A stretch of 64,000 nt of DNA from assembly GCF_963662255.1 (NCBI RefSeq), contig NC_085067.1, positions 2,880,428 to 2,944,427 of the forward strand, given 5' to 3'. Made by a program: the position numbers and the translations under genes. Position 1 is the stretch's first letter, and every line of letters begins with the position of its first letter. Positions 1 to 13,400 of this stretch are shown here, one piece after another. Source of the DNA: Cinclus cinclus (Eukaryota > Chordata > Aves > Passeriformes > Cinclidae). The notes beneath the pieces are model-generated. The model worked only from the letters and a program-made list of their open reading frames with translations, did no database searches and had not been told where the DNA came from.

Positions 1-3000
1 GGAAGCCAAAGAACTCCAAGAAATTGAATTCCCAGAAGTGACAATGGGATGGTTTTCTTCATTACAGCAAAGAGCTGAGATACAAAGTTTGCTGTTGAAA
101 ATCATATCCCAGCACTTCACAGCCAGATTATATCCATCTGCTATTAAAAGAAAGGGAAATCTGGACTTTGAAGGAATGCAGAGAAAAATGGACCACAATC
201 CATGAACCAAGATGTTGAGCATGTATCTATACAGACTCTCCCCCATTTACATCAGAATATTTTCTATCTGAGGAGTAAGATTCTGAGGGACTGGATAGTT
301 TTACAATGAAATCTCAATTGCTGCTATGAAATGCGCTTTACAAAACTATAAAAATATTATTATAAAATTAAAAAAACCCAACGAGCCACTTATTTCATGG
401 GCATTGATTGTGCAGCTTAGATCTTTAGTATTCAGCTTTGCAAATGCAAACACACAGTGAAAATAAATGTGTTTACCCTATCATTAATTCATCAGAATAA
501 AGGTAATGTATTGGTATTACCCACTCATGTGGCTTTCAGGGGTTTATGCTGAGATGAAAGATCCTTCTGGATTTTATTGTTGTTTTCCAAAGATTATCCT
601 GCATGTTCACACAGCACATGGTCTGCTCAGGATGTGAGGGTGTCCAGAGTCCTCCAAAATCCAATGGAATGGGAACAAAACCACATCAGTGCCAGGTGCT
701 GCTTCCCTGGAGAAGGAAATTTCTTCACTGGAAACCCAGTGTCAACAGCAGCTCCCTCACACTGAGTTTCCCTGCCAGAGCAAGGCCTGTTTAAAAGCTC
801 CACAGGACATTAAAAATGTCATTGATTTTCCTCTCTTTGGCACTCAGTCAGTTTGAAAGTCAGCATAATTCAATATCTTTCTCCTGGTTCCATTAGCAAA
901 GAAAGGAATCCATGCTTCAATCTATGCTGCCTTATTGGAAAAAGTAATTTAATTTTACATCTGAAAGTGTGCCAACATCAGCATAAAAGCATACACTGTA
1001 TACATCAGATTTAATTTATGAATTCTGCATTTTATCAAGCCAGAATGAGATGCTGTCTAAAATCATTGAGAGTGTCCAAGCTCAATCTGAAGGTACTTAT
1101 ATATTTTCTTATTATTTCAGATATTTTCTGTCCTAGCTGGAGTTTTCGATGATTTCTCTCCTTGCTATAAAATATTAATGACACACTCTCTAGAAAAGTT
1201 CATGTTGCAGGAAACTTGCAGAGGAGTTCAGGCACATCATTTACTTAACCACTGATTCATGCCCTAATTTTTTCTCTCTGTTATAAATAAACTTCCACTG
1301 ATACTTCCCTTAAGTGGAAAGGATATTCCATACAGATCTGATGTGTCCAGAAATACAAGTTAAATAAGAATCCCCTAACGTAGAGCCTGTTTTATCAGAG
1401 ATCAGATTAATACACCCAAGTCCTCTGTCAGAAAGAAAAATGCATTTTGCTGTTATAGAGAATGACTTAATTTCAAATAAATGAAATAAAATGCTCCACA
1501 GCAACACATACCCTGCTCTCTCCTGCAGATCAGCATCAAGGCAAACAAATGTTAAATGACTTCTCTAAAAAGGGGTGAAGATGGTGCCTATTTAAATGCT
1601 CAGCTTCGGTAACATCCCCCAGAGTCAGGCCCCAAACCATGCTCCTGTTGGAAATTTGTCTTCATGTAACTGAGAAAAAAAAATCAGAGCTGCAGGCCAG
1701 GATTTCCGAATGACATTTGATCACTTAACTTCTTTCAACCCATTGAACAAATATCAAATATAAGGCAAAACACACCCCAGGAAGATTTATGGCCACTGAG
1801 TCAGCAGCGAATGTTCCCTCGCTGCCTTCTCACTCCTGTGCCTTGCACTTCATCACACAAATGGCTTGGGTGTTTATGCCAGATGTAAGATTAGATAATT
1901 ACTCATCCAAGTCCTGCATGTCAACTCTTTTTGGTGATAAAAAATTTATTCCAAATGCCCTATTTATAATCAGTTGACTTGCAGAAGCGTTCTGGTGTTG
2001 TGAAGTGCTGTAATTCTGTGCAGGAACACTCTGTGTTTGTGCTGTGCCAATGTCCTGCCTGATGTCAGGAATTCTGTGTCTGCAAAATAGGGACAATGCT
2101 ATTGACCTCTGGAAAGCAATTTCAAAGCCAATGATGAAGTGCCAGATATTATTAATTAAGCCTAAAGTGGGGATGGAGCAAGAGAACAGCAATTCCCTTG
2201 CACTGATTCCCAGAAAATCCTGCTGCTCTTGTGCATGACATGCAAGAGAAACAAAGTAAAGCAAACATTAAAAAAACAATGCAGTATTTTTAAAAATAAT
2301 TTTACAGGCAGTTGTGTAACTACAAGCAGATCCAAAGATTGCACAGTGGGGCACATTAAAGATTTTATTGGAACCTCAAGTTGACAATTACTGCCATTGA
2401 TGCCCACAGAACAAGATGTGGAGGGATAAAAGGGCTCTGTGACTGGGGTGAGTGCTCTTTTAAAGGAAAAACCCTTTAGTTACTCAGAAGGATCCCATCC
2501 TAATTCCCACTGTCCCTTGTCCTTTGCAGAATTGCAAAGGATAATGGCAGGTTTAGGGGTTTAGGTTTTTTCTTTAAAGGATAATCAAAGTATTTTACCT
2601 ATTCTGTTTCACATTAAAGTCCCTAATGCATTCTGTTCTACTGAGCCACATAGTTATTTCAGTCATTCTTAATAAATAACAGTTGCCAGTAGTAGTTAAG
2701 CCAACAGATCTGAATTATTTATAGTGTTGAGGAACAGAACAGCAGATAAAATACATTAGGGCTTTGGGTTGTTCTGGCCTGAATGACACAATGGCAGCCT
2801 TTAGATGTTTTTCACCAGGCTGTAAAATATTCTGTTTTCAATCCTGGTTTAAAAGATTTCCTAAAGAGGCAGCAGCCAAACCTCCAGTCATCCACCTTCA
2901 ATAATCACAGTCCTGAACAGCAGGTGAGAGGCTCTCCCAAATACAGCACTGCCACAAAGTTTGATTTCATTGGACAGGTTAAATGGCTACTTAGGATGAA

Positions 3001-6000
3001 TCCTAAATTATTACAGATAAGCAGAATTTATGTATTTACATATTATTTAGCGTGGCTCTAAACCTTCCAGCAAATTATTTAAAAACATCTCACAGTGTTA
3101 AACTCAAATGTTTCTTTTCTCCCTTTGCCTGTAATCCACTCTCCCTTCAGGTGGAAAAATGCAAAGGTATCACCTACATCTTACAATGGCAAATCCAGCT
3201 TCACATTCCAGGCTGGAGCATGGGAATCCCAGCCCCTGTCACTCCTTTTTAAGAGGCAACGTCATGAAACATTGAACACACAAAAAAACAACAGGGACAG
3301 AAATTATCTTGATGTTAACTTGACAAATTATGTTATACACAGATGTTGAGTTTAATGTTCTTTGTAGCTTCAAAGATGCATTCCAATATCTGTCCTGATG
3401 GGATAATGTGCCTGGGTGGAAATTTGTGGGAATGTCTGGCTTTCCCACCATGTGCTGCCATCACAGGGGGCTGCACCAGTGAGAAATTCAGTGTACAATC
3501 AATTCACAGGGAGAATTGTGCCCACAGGGGCCGGGGAGAGATTTATACTCGGGTGTTGCAGGGAGAAGAACTGGGGGAGTAGTTGTAGCAACATAAGCTT
3601 CAACCAAACAGTTTTCCTTTTATAGCTCACCTTCCACTTCCTATATGAATCTATTTACAGCAGGAAATGCTGCAAATTGTAGCATCTCTAAGGAGTAAAA
3701 AGAATTTAAACAGAACAAAAGAAGAAAAGGAGAAAATCTGGAGAGGTAAAAACCCAACCAAACTTCTTTCTGTCAAATCCTAATGAAATAGAGGAGGAAT
3801 AACACTTGGAGGCCATGTCAGGTTATTAGCACCTCTGGAAGTGGCTCCATGACATTTCCTGTAGAATGAGCCACAGCATCCCAGGGAGGGCCAGGCTCGA
3901 GGTACAGGATCTCTGTTCTTCCCTGCTCCCCCTGCCTTGGCTCAGCTCCCTCCTCTCCCTGTTCTGAGGTTTATTGAGGATCTGCACTCTGAGCTTACTG
4001 AGGTGGGGAAGATTCTGTGAGGTCCAAAGCTGAGGAACGTGGCTTTCCATGGGGCCAGGCAGGTCCTGAGCCCGTGGAACAGAGCCTGCCTGCAGTACAC
4101 AACCAAATTTAGCTCTTCTTGCTCACAAAGGCTCTAGGAATTGATTCCCGACAAGTCAGGGATGTTTCAAACAACTCTGAGTGCTGTGGCCTCTCTCCTG
4201 TCCTAGAAGGTACAAAGAATTATTTAAAACTTGGAGGGTATGCCTTAAAATTATTCCCAATCCCATTTAAAAACTAATCTGTGCAGATATTCCTATCACT
4301 GCTATAAGGTCAACTGAAAAAAATTAAAAGAGCTGTGACATTTTATAGCAGTGACATTACAAATCTCACCAGATTATGGATATTGGTTCTGTGCCATGGA
4401 CTTCTCAATACTACAGAAATTCTCCCCCACAAACTCTGCCTATTGACCAAAATCTGGGGCTTTGTTTTTGCAGCATAATCAGTCTTTAAGTCTTATTTGT
4501 TCCATTTGTTTTTCTATGAGGTGAACACGTTCAAATCACCCATTTCAGCGGTGACAACCAACGCTGCTCATGTAAGAATTACCCAACAGCTCTGCTTTCC
4601 CTCTCCCCCTCCACAAAGAAGATTGTCAACTTCTCCCCTAAGCTTATTATCAAACCTGGGATCTCTTCAGAAGAGGCACAAGCTCTAAATATAAGAAAGA
4701 ATGTGTTACATAATACCCCGAGCAAGGAGGCAGCACACCACAGCCTGTGGACAACATGAGCCTGAGTCCATCCAGAGTGGAAAAGGGAGGAAAATCTGAC
4801 ATTGCCCAGGGCCAGGCCTTGGGTCTGTCCTGTGCAGAGCCAGACCACAGAGAACGTGGAATAGTGTGCAAAATTTAAGGGTTTATCTCTATGGAAGACA
4901 AACAAATGCAAACAGGTGACATTATGTGGAAGTTGATTCAGGATGTGGCAGAAATTTATTCTGATCAGAAAAAATCTTCTTCAAACATGAGGAGGACTTG
5001 TTAGAAGCTGCCTGAACCCGGATGGTAAATAATGCACTGGTGAGGACTGACTCACCCCGTGATGAGGAGGCTCAAAGCTGCTTCCAATGGAGCAGTGTCA
5101 CAGCTCTAATCAGCACTTAAGAGAGTTCCTCGGGAGCCACGCTATCAATTACCCTGGTAATACATATTCAGGGAGGCAGGGATAGCAGACAGAGAGAATA
5201 CCAAATCAAAACATTAATAAGAAATAAGGAACCTTTGGAGACAAATGATTATCTTCTATGTCTACAGTGCTCCCAAAGGATTTAGAATCTAAAAATAAAT
5301 TATTACTTCTACCAGCACTGACATCCAAGTTACCTTGGATAAAAAGCAGCAAATTGCTAACCATGGATAGCAACACTAGACAACTGTTTTGAACAAACAG
5401 CAAGAAATGGACCATGCTGGAAAGAACAGCAGGACTCTACACAGAAATTGAAGCTAAAATGTAACCAGAATAATGTGAATATCACCTTGATTTTCTATAC
5501 CTGTGATGGGATAAAAATGAGAACTGTCTGCCTTGATATCTCATCCTCAAACTCCATCATCCTTCTGTCACCATTCTTTAGCACCATACTGAGACACTGC
5601 CTTGAAGAAGAATACTCAACATCTACAGCTGAAATACATGTCAAATACATATAAATATACATACACACATATATGTGTTTAAATATGAGCAATCACCACA
5701 GATTCCCTGGGAAAAGAAAGAGGAAAAATTCCTAGAACAGGTAGAAGATCACGGATCACAAAATACCACGTAGCTAACCCAGAAATCACTAAAACCCTGG
5801 GCCAAGTAATGTTTTGAAAATAAATTCAATTAATTCTATCCCCAAAACACACACTGGTAATGATATTGGTAGATAAAATCACCTAACAATGATTAAAGAA
5901 ATAAAGAACCAAATGGGCCTCTGCAAAGCGCAATTCTGGACTGAAGGCAGCAGTAAATTAGAATAGTAATTATATAAGCACAAAAGTGCAAATCTAGGAG

Positions 6001-9000
6001 GAGGCAATCAAGGAAAGATCAAATACAAGTAGGTTTTCTTAGTTGGAACAGAGATTTCTGTGAAAGAGTTTTGAGAAGAGCCATGAAAGTGCAAGAATTT
6101 TTAACTGTCAGCAAAGCATCGAATGTAAAAAAAAAAAAAAAAATCAGTATTCCAAATCCACACTGGAAACTGCAATGAATGATTTTTGCTGGGTTTTTCT
6201 GTAAAACACTGCTAATAGCACACAATTGGATCTGTCAGAAGAACAGCCAGGCAGCACCAAGATTCCTCAAGGGCACAGAGTTTTCAAATCCAAATACAGG
6301 TGGGGCACCCGCCCCAGTGAGCTTTTTAATGAGGCACAACTGCGAGGGGTTAGATTGGAAATAACAGAGCAAGGGAAAAAATAAAGATTAGGAACACCAG
6401 CTGAGCTCTGAGATAACACAGCAGAAGTTGGTGTTAAAGCAGGATTTGAGTTCTAATAAGGCAGCAGAGGTAAATTGGAAGATGTAAGATGATAGGAGGA
6501 TGAGCTCCCAGTTCTGGGGCTGACAAATGACACCTCTGCCAGCAAATCATTTAATCCCTGCACATGCATCCATCTAGGAGTCAAAGAGCTTCATTGCCTT
6601 AAAACTTTGGAAGAATACAATGAAATTTCATTTATTAATACCTGAAAACTCTGCTTTAATCCCCAGACAGAAGGTGATGGGGAAGGACAAGGTATTTACA
6701 AAGTTACTACTACCTCATAAAATATTTTTGTATTTTCTTTGGCAAATCCTCATCTGTTTTTGTCCTGTTTCAGCTCATGATTCCACAGCACATCTTGACT
6801 TACAGATGTTCAAAACCAATAATGGACTGATGGCAAAATGCTCACTTTTATCCAACCTTGGTGTTTCCTAATGTTTAATGTGAGGGTTTTTTTAAATCAG
6901 GGTTGGTGATGTCATCATCAGCCATCCCACATTTTGCTGAAATCATGCATTTGATTTGTAGATTTTTAATAGTACCAAAGCCAGGGAGAAAAATCACTTC
7001 ATTCCCAAAGAAAGCTCAGCAAGGCTGGAGCCTGAACTCTGATTTACTTTCACCTGGCTGACATAGCAGCAAAGGAAAATGCTCACAACAAAATAGAGAC
7101 ATAAGAAACCACCAAAGAAAATAAAACCTGAGTGGAATTGAGCTCACTCTGGCACTCAGAGCCCAGGCAGACCCACAGGGCCAGCCCGTGGCAGCAGGGT
7201 TGAGAAATCCAATTAAGGAAACTTCCCAGGCCCCCTGTTTCCAGCTGGATATTAATTCTTGATATTTAGGAGAACTTGCCAAGAACAATTGCACAGTTCC
7301 TCCTGAGCCTTCAGCTCTGAGTCACCATCACATTAGGGAAAAGGAGCTTCATGGAGGCAGCACAGAAGGGGAAATTACCTGGGTTTTTTTAAGGTCTCAT
7401 GTAGCCCTTGAGGAACCCCATTATTTATTTATTTGTTGTTGCATTTCTCACATCTCTTTTCAAAAAGAACTATGAAAATGATATTAATCTTCACTGGGAT
7501 CAATCATATTCCTGGTCATGAGGGAAAGAGGTTTCTCTGTTTGATGGAGAACTCTGAATCTCTGGTACTCCCCCTCTCCTGCAGGAATGGCTTAAAGGAA
7601 TAAAGGGATATTCTTTTAGTATTTTCCCTCCTGCAAAATGTACTGCCCCAATCTACCTAGCAGGGAAACTGGAAAAACACTGGAAAGAAATATTAGCATT
7701 TATAGCTATTTCTTAAATCCAGATCTCATCTCGCCAGAAAAAAAGTGTCCATTTTGGTAGCAAGTTTTATTTAGGCTGCAGAAGGAATATATGTGGCCCT
7801 TTTAGTACATATGTTCAGTTTAATGTGATGTCAGTTGAAAACAAAAGTGAATATTACTGATTTTAACACCCCAGTGATCAAAGCTCTTCTCTGACGCAGA
7901 GAACAAGAAAAATTAGCAGGGAAAAGAACAGAGGACATAAAAAATTTGCAGGGAAAAGAACAATAAAGTACAATAAGACACGTCTGAGTAACTGCTCAGG
8001 TTCTGATATCTGCAAAACCTGACCAAGAGAGAAAGAAAGAAAAAGAAAGAAGGGAAAAAAAATTAATGGAATGATTGAGATTAATTTGAGTACTTGCTGC
8101 TGCAATAATTAAAGACCTCTTTCTTATCATGTGAATGTCTCAGGCATCCCATTCATGAGGGAGATTGACATGCTGATATATTTTACTTCCAAGTTAAAAT
8201 GGATTTTTCTTCCATTGCAGCCACTCTGGAATATATTGAAGGAAAATAGTGCAAAAGACTGATAAGAGCAAGAAACAGTGAATAACATTTAGTCAGGACT
8301 GCAAAGAATTCTGTATCCCGAATCCACCTTTGATAAAGGAGCAGCAGGAACTGGACATTTCCCCACTCTCTCTTTTCCAGGGATCTTTTCACCCTCCCAC
8401 ATCCCAGTCTTTGCCCACACAATTCAAACAAACTCCTCTGGTTCCAAGGATGACAATGAACAGAGATCTCCCAGCATTTCCCTTGCACATCCTTCCAGGT
8501 AGAACTCTTTCCTCCAAAAGAGGTTGTTGTGAAATGGAGGTGCAGAAAAAGACAGGAAATGTGAAATGGGCAGGAAATAGGGGGAAATAGAGGACTAAAA
8601 CTGCTGATTGTACTCCAGGTTGTTCCAATTATCACCCTATATCTATTTCCTTCAAAGTCTCCTAATTGGAATAAAATGCCTGTTGAAATATCCTATTCTC
8701 TAAAATATAAAGCAGCAACCAATAAAAAAAAAAAAAAAAGAAAGCAAACCCCCAGATTTCTCACTCCATGTATTTAATACCAGGTTGTTGCCTGATGAAA
8801 CCCTTAGTAAGTGGGAGTGCTCAGGGAGACACTTGGATTTACATAAATTTGAGACAGAAAAATGCTGTTAGAGTAAGTCCATGGCACTGCATGGTTGGGA
8901 TTGAGTCTTCCAGCAGAAATTACTCCAGGCTGCAGACAGACAGAGTGCTGAGTCTCAGGCAAAATTCATAACTAATTTCAGAGTATGTCCTTAAATTCAA

Positions 9001-10214
9001 TCATTGCCCTCCCCTATACAACATTAGCACAATATTTACAGGTTATTCATGCACAATATGCCAAATCTAAGTTCTTATTCTATCTTGCTTTTAAGTCCAT
9101 TTTATCACTGCCACATAAATTTTAAATATGACTCCATGCCATTCCTGATAATTTGATTTTTACCCTTTTAAAAGGAACAGTACACATATCACAGCAACAT
9201 TCAGCAGTTAATATAATTTAATGCAAAACTACACACAATTTTCAAAATGGATAGTGGAATTTATTTAAGAGTTCTGCTAGATTCAACTTGATATATTGCA
9301 TCATCGTACCGTGGAATAGGTAATAACTTTGGATTTTTTCTTTGTAATGACCAGTGAATTCAAATTCTAATAACTCTTCTACAAGAAATTCATCTGCTAA
9401 AGACCCAGGTGATGCATAAGCCACTCACCAGAAATACCGAGGTTCTCAGCTTGGCAAATGCAGAAGAGATTTAAAATAATCATCCATTTGCTTTTTTTTT
9501 GGCACAAAAATCCCAACATTCCATGAACAATTTCTAAGAGATCCATGATGGAAACAGCAAGGAGCATACCCAGCAATGCCTGGTGAAGAGTTTACCAAAA
9601 GGACAGAGAGAAAGTGGCAGAAGCAAAACCAAAAGTTCACCACAACTTTCATGACTCCTGGGCATGGTGTGTTCTTCCAGCCACTCCTATCTTTTCTCTG
9701 GTTATAATTTCAGCCAAGAGAAACCACATTCATGTTTGAAAAGGAACGTGTAAGGTGAATGTATGAAGGCTTTGGAGGCTGCAGTAGAAAACAGCAGATG
9801 GCTGAAGAGCGAGTGCATGCCCCAGTTCACTCCTGGGCCCCTGGTGCCATTGTGACTCTGGTGAGGCCAGCAGAGCCCCCAGTGAATTCCAGCCCCAGGA
9901 TCACAGATTATCCCACGTGTGCTGGACAGGAGAGGCCTTGCACAGGCTGGGGTTACTCACCAAAAGACTTCTCAAGCTGCAGCTACATCCTGCAATGCCT
10001 ACAGGATTCAAGGATAATGTCTATTTGCTGATATCCAAATTACTTCAACTGCAATAAAGATTTTTTTTTTTTAATTCAAATCAGAGACCAGTGAGAAGGA
10101 TTAAAAGTTTAGAAAACGTTGCCTATGAATAAATGATGACTGAGGAAACACCAGAATTCACACAGAGCAAATGAGGCCAAGGAAGACTTGGGATTGTTTC
10201 CTGTGCTAATTAGG
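1..10214. other. PPM1E intron 1, distal segment; no gene seen
   Basis: AT-rich non-coding sequence. It holds one possible MIR-like relic near 2.1 kb, poly(A) runs near 6,128 and 8,726, a GAAA-rich stretch at 8,031-8,060, and a 14-base palindrome at 5,665-5,678. Open frames are short and unlike known proteins. Confidence 0.65.
2040..2150 (+). mobile_element. Possible MIR/CR1-L3-type SINE relic
   Basis: TGTGTCTGCAAAATAGGGAC followed by AATGCTATTGACCTCTGGAA resembles the MIR tail CATCTGTAAAATGGGGATAATA..ACCTC. Only about 50 bases are convincing. Confidence 0.35.
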
Positions 10215-10492
10215 GAGGGATAAACATGACTGAAAAATTAACAGGAGGGATTCAGACTGGGCAGTAGGAAAACTTTCCACCTGTAACTCCCATCACCAAG
10301 AACTGGAATAGCCTTGCAGAAAGAGCTTGTGGGATCTCCACTGCCAGGATTTGAGGTGAGGTCAGAAAAGGAGCTCCCAGGATGGGGTTTAGATTCAGTG
10401 AGTTCTACCTTCAGCACAAACATGGACTCAATGACCTCCTGAGCTGCTTTTCAGCCCTATTTTCTATGGTATTTCTATTCTATTAAAAACAT
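10215..10492 (+). mobile_element. Old CR1 LINE 3' end
   Basis: A diverged CR1 tail runs from GGAGGGATTCAGACTGGGCA, through a degraded middle, to ATGGACTCAATGACCTCCTG, then CTTTTCAGCCCTATTTTCTATGG and TATTTCTATTCTATT. The ending corresponds to the CR1 phrase 'GACTCGATGATCTC...TTCCAGCCC...TTCTATG'. It is more decayed than the copies at 26.8, 36.8 and 42.4 kb. Confidence 0.7.
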
Positions 10493-13400
10493 GCAAAATT
10501 TCCCTTAGCTCTTTTCCTTAAAGGAAGGAGGGTAATTCAAGAGACACGGGATCTCCAGAGCATAGTCCTCAATTAATTAACCTGCTAATGTAACCTGCAG
10601 TCACATTGTGCAGTGTGGTGTGTGTGCCCCCTCCAGCTCCTGCCCTACATTCTCCTGTCTTCTGCCTCTGGAATGTGGAGCTGGATCACAATGAGAGTGG
10701 TGTGGCCTGACTCTCTGGGAAATCAATGGGAATTGAGGTGACTAATTAGGAATTGTAATCAGGGCCTTAATCCAAGGCAACAGAAAGATGTGCCTTTGGA
10801 ATCCGATTAGCTGCTTAATAATTCAAAACAGGTACCCAATAATGTATTGACTGCCTGGGAAAAGGCTTTTTTTTCTGAGGTCCAATGTCTCAATTTCCAC
10901 TGAACTTCCAAGGAAAGAGAAGCCAACGCTCAGCCAAAGCAAAATCCACGAGGAATCTACATTGGATGTAACATTTTGGGGTTCTCAGTCAGGGCTGCTT
11001 GTTTATAGCTGTAAAATGCTGCAGGACTGAAGAACCAGCTCTTCTACCTCTGTTTGTAAGGAATGATTCTGTAATGATTTCAATTCTTCTAAGATTTCTC
11101 TGCCCTATAAAAAAAAGAAAATAAAAGAATGTTTTTAGGGTAGCATCTCCCTCATAGGAAGGTTTTTGGATGCATTACTGACAACACTCTTTGCTCATCT
11201 CCTGTTTCATCCCAGCTGCTGAGAATCAGAACTGAGAGACTTAATTACTGCACCTTTCAATGAGGATTTAATTTTATTTTTGTTCTTTGTGCTGCAAACG
11301 CCCATGAATCAGAGGGTCACTTTAAGCACAGAATTCAATTTAATTATACTCAAAGGCATTTTTATCATTAAACAGGTCAACTTATTAAAAAATATCTTGA
11401 TTATGAATAATGGAAAGCCTGGCAGGCAATCCAGGAGAGTTTCATTCTGAAAGCTCCCACATCCATTTGTTTAGATTTGTTTCCTAAGCACTGGGCAAGG
11501 TCCCACTGAATGAACACGACAGCATTTACTGAAACTGCATTCAATATTTAATTGGAAGTAGATTTTAATGTGTATTTATCAATTTTTTTAAAATGTGAAT
11601 ATTTACCAGTATTTGTAAACTGGGCTATAAATTTCTAATAAAGGGGAGGGATGAGAAAAGCAACTGAGAATATGGCACTGAACTGGGTCTGGCAAAATCC
11701 TTCCCAAGGTGGAGAATGATTCCATGGAATCAGGCCCATCCCTGAGCTAGGATTGGATCCTTGCTCAGGTAGGACACTGTTTTAATTACATGCCAGAGAG
11801 GATGTCTCTGATGGACTATCCTCACGTGAACCAGATCTAAATAGAAAAATCCATGCTGTTCATGAAAGCCTTGGTGTGCAACGTAGAAGAGAGTAAACAT
11901 TCTGGAGAAAAACCATTCTGGATAGGAGGGAACAGAAGAAAAGCAAAGCTATTTTCATGCTTGGGTCTTTTCAAGGCAAGCATTTGCATATTTTTGCTGT
12001 ATTTTGTATGCAACTCTGTGTAACATGATTTCTGTGCTATTTATAAGGCTAAGTAGTCAAGTAACTGTGTTTAATATATCCCCTTCCTTTATGCACCCCA
12101 TTTTCATTAACTCTTTGTTTTCTAATAGTTCAACAGGCCCAGAATTCCTTTATTTATTTAACTATATCATCAATACTAATTTGAAAGCTGGTTGTTATTT
12201 TTAACCACTTGCTGTATCTATAAAAAAAATTAATTCCATTATTTTAAGGTAAAGGCTTCATAAAGTAATGACACAAGGATGAAATGCAAGAAGTCAATTC
12301 AAGTTTTTACTGATTTCCAGAAGGTTTTTACCTTCATCTTTATGTCCTCATGACACAGAAAGAGAATCAAACTGCAGAGATAAAAAGCTATTACCTGAAA
12401 GGAGCCTCATTGCAAAGCCAGCTCCTCTCTGGACTTGGAGGCCTTGGAACACTTCCCTAATTCACCCAGGATTACTTTATGACCCTGATCATAGATAACC
12501 ACAAACACACAGATATCTCTAATGGAAGAACTAGAAGCAATTTCTGTTCCTGGAAGGAAGTTGTGTTTTGCTGGTTCATGAAGGTATCCAGTCACAAGAG
12601 CAGCAGCTCTCACAATCCACAAAGACAACGTGGAATTACCACAACCCTGGATTCTCATCTTTCATTTTCAACTTCCTTTTCTTCATAAAATCAAACATCC
12701 CACAGCTACAGCACCACAGAACTGTCAGAGAACCAGAACCACGTGGATTTTAATTGCAAGAAATTGTTGCTTATGGCAGAAAGAGGTTCCTGGGTATTTG
12801 ATTTTACCAGGAGAACAGATGAATTATTTTCCTCTAAATAGAGAAGTTTATTTCAACAGGGATTTATCCAGTTCTCACATCAGTTCTGGTGTTCCTTTCT
12901 CTCCCATGGCCTCATCTATTCCCTCTCCCAGCTTTGTAACACCCCCTCAGCTGAGATGGTTCCTCTGCTGTCCAGACTGGAAAAAGCAGCAGATTTCCTG
13001 GTAATGGATTCATCTGCTGCTCTCTGATGATCTATTTTAGCTCAGATGATTCAATTTAATGTTCCTGCAGTGTACAAGGCTGACCTAAGCTCTCTCAGGT
13101 GATGACCTAAGGAGTAACATTACTTTTATTAGTCATAAAATATTTCCAAGATAAAGTTTCTTATGGAAACAAATCTGAATAAAGAAAAGAAACAAACAGT
13201 GAAAACACACAAACTTGCTGCTGCAGTGTGACACTAAAATGTGCTTAGGTCTTATACTCATTTTCCAGGTATTAGATAGTTGATCGTTCTTTGTTTGGAC
13301 AAAGAGGCAAAGACATTTTTAATGGCACAATACTTGGGTACGTAATTGGAATTCTCTGTAGGAATTTGCCATATTTTTTGTTACCATTCTTCCAAATTCC

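Noticed and set aside
2..205. Open plus-strand frame at the left edge (begins EAKELQEIEFPEVTMGW, ends TGA)
   Set aside because: It looks somewhat protein-like, but it is only about 67 codons, has no recognised family and lies at the window edge. Chance frames of this size are common.
5665..5678. 14-bp palindrome ACACATATATGTGT
   Set aside because: It lies in an AT/TG low-complexity stretch and is explained by local composition.
6480..6575. Another MIR-like phrase (CAAATCATTTAATCCCTGCA)
   Set aside because: Only about 20 bases match, too little to call.
11718..11731. 14-bp perfect palindrome GATTCCATGGAATC
   Set aside because: A short palindrome of this size is expected by chance in 64 kb and has no supporting context.
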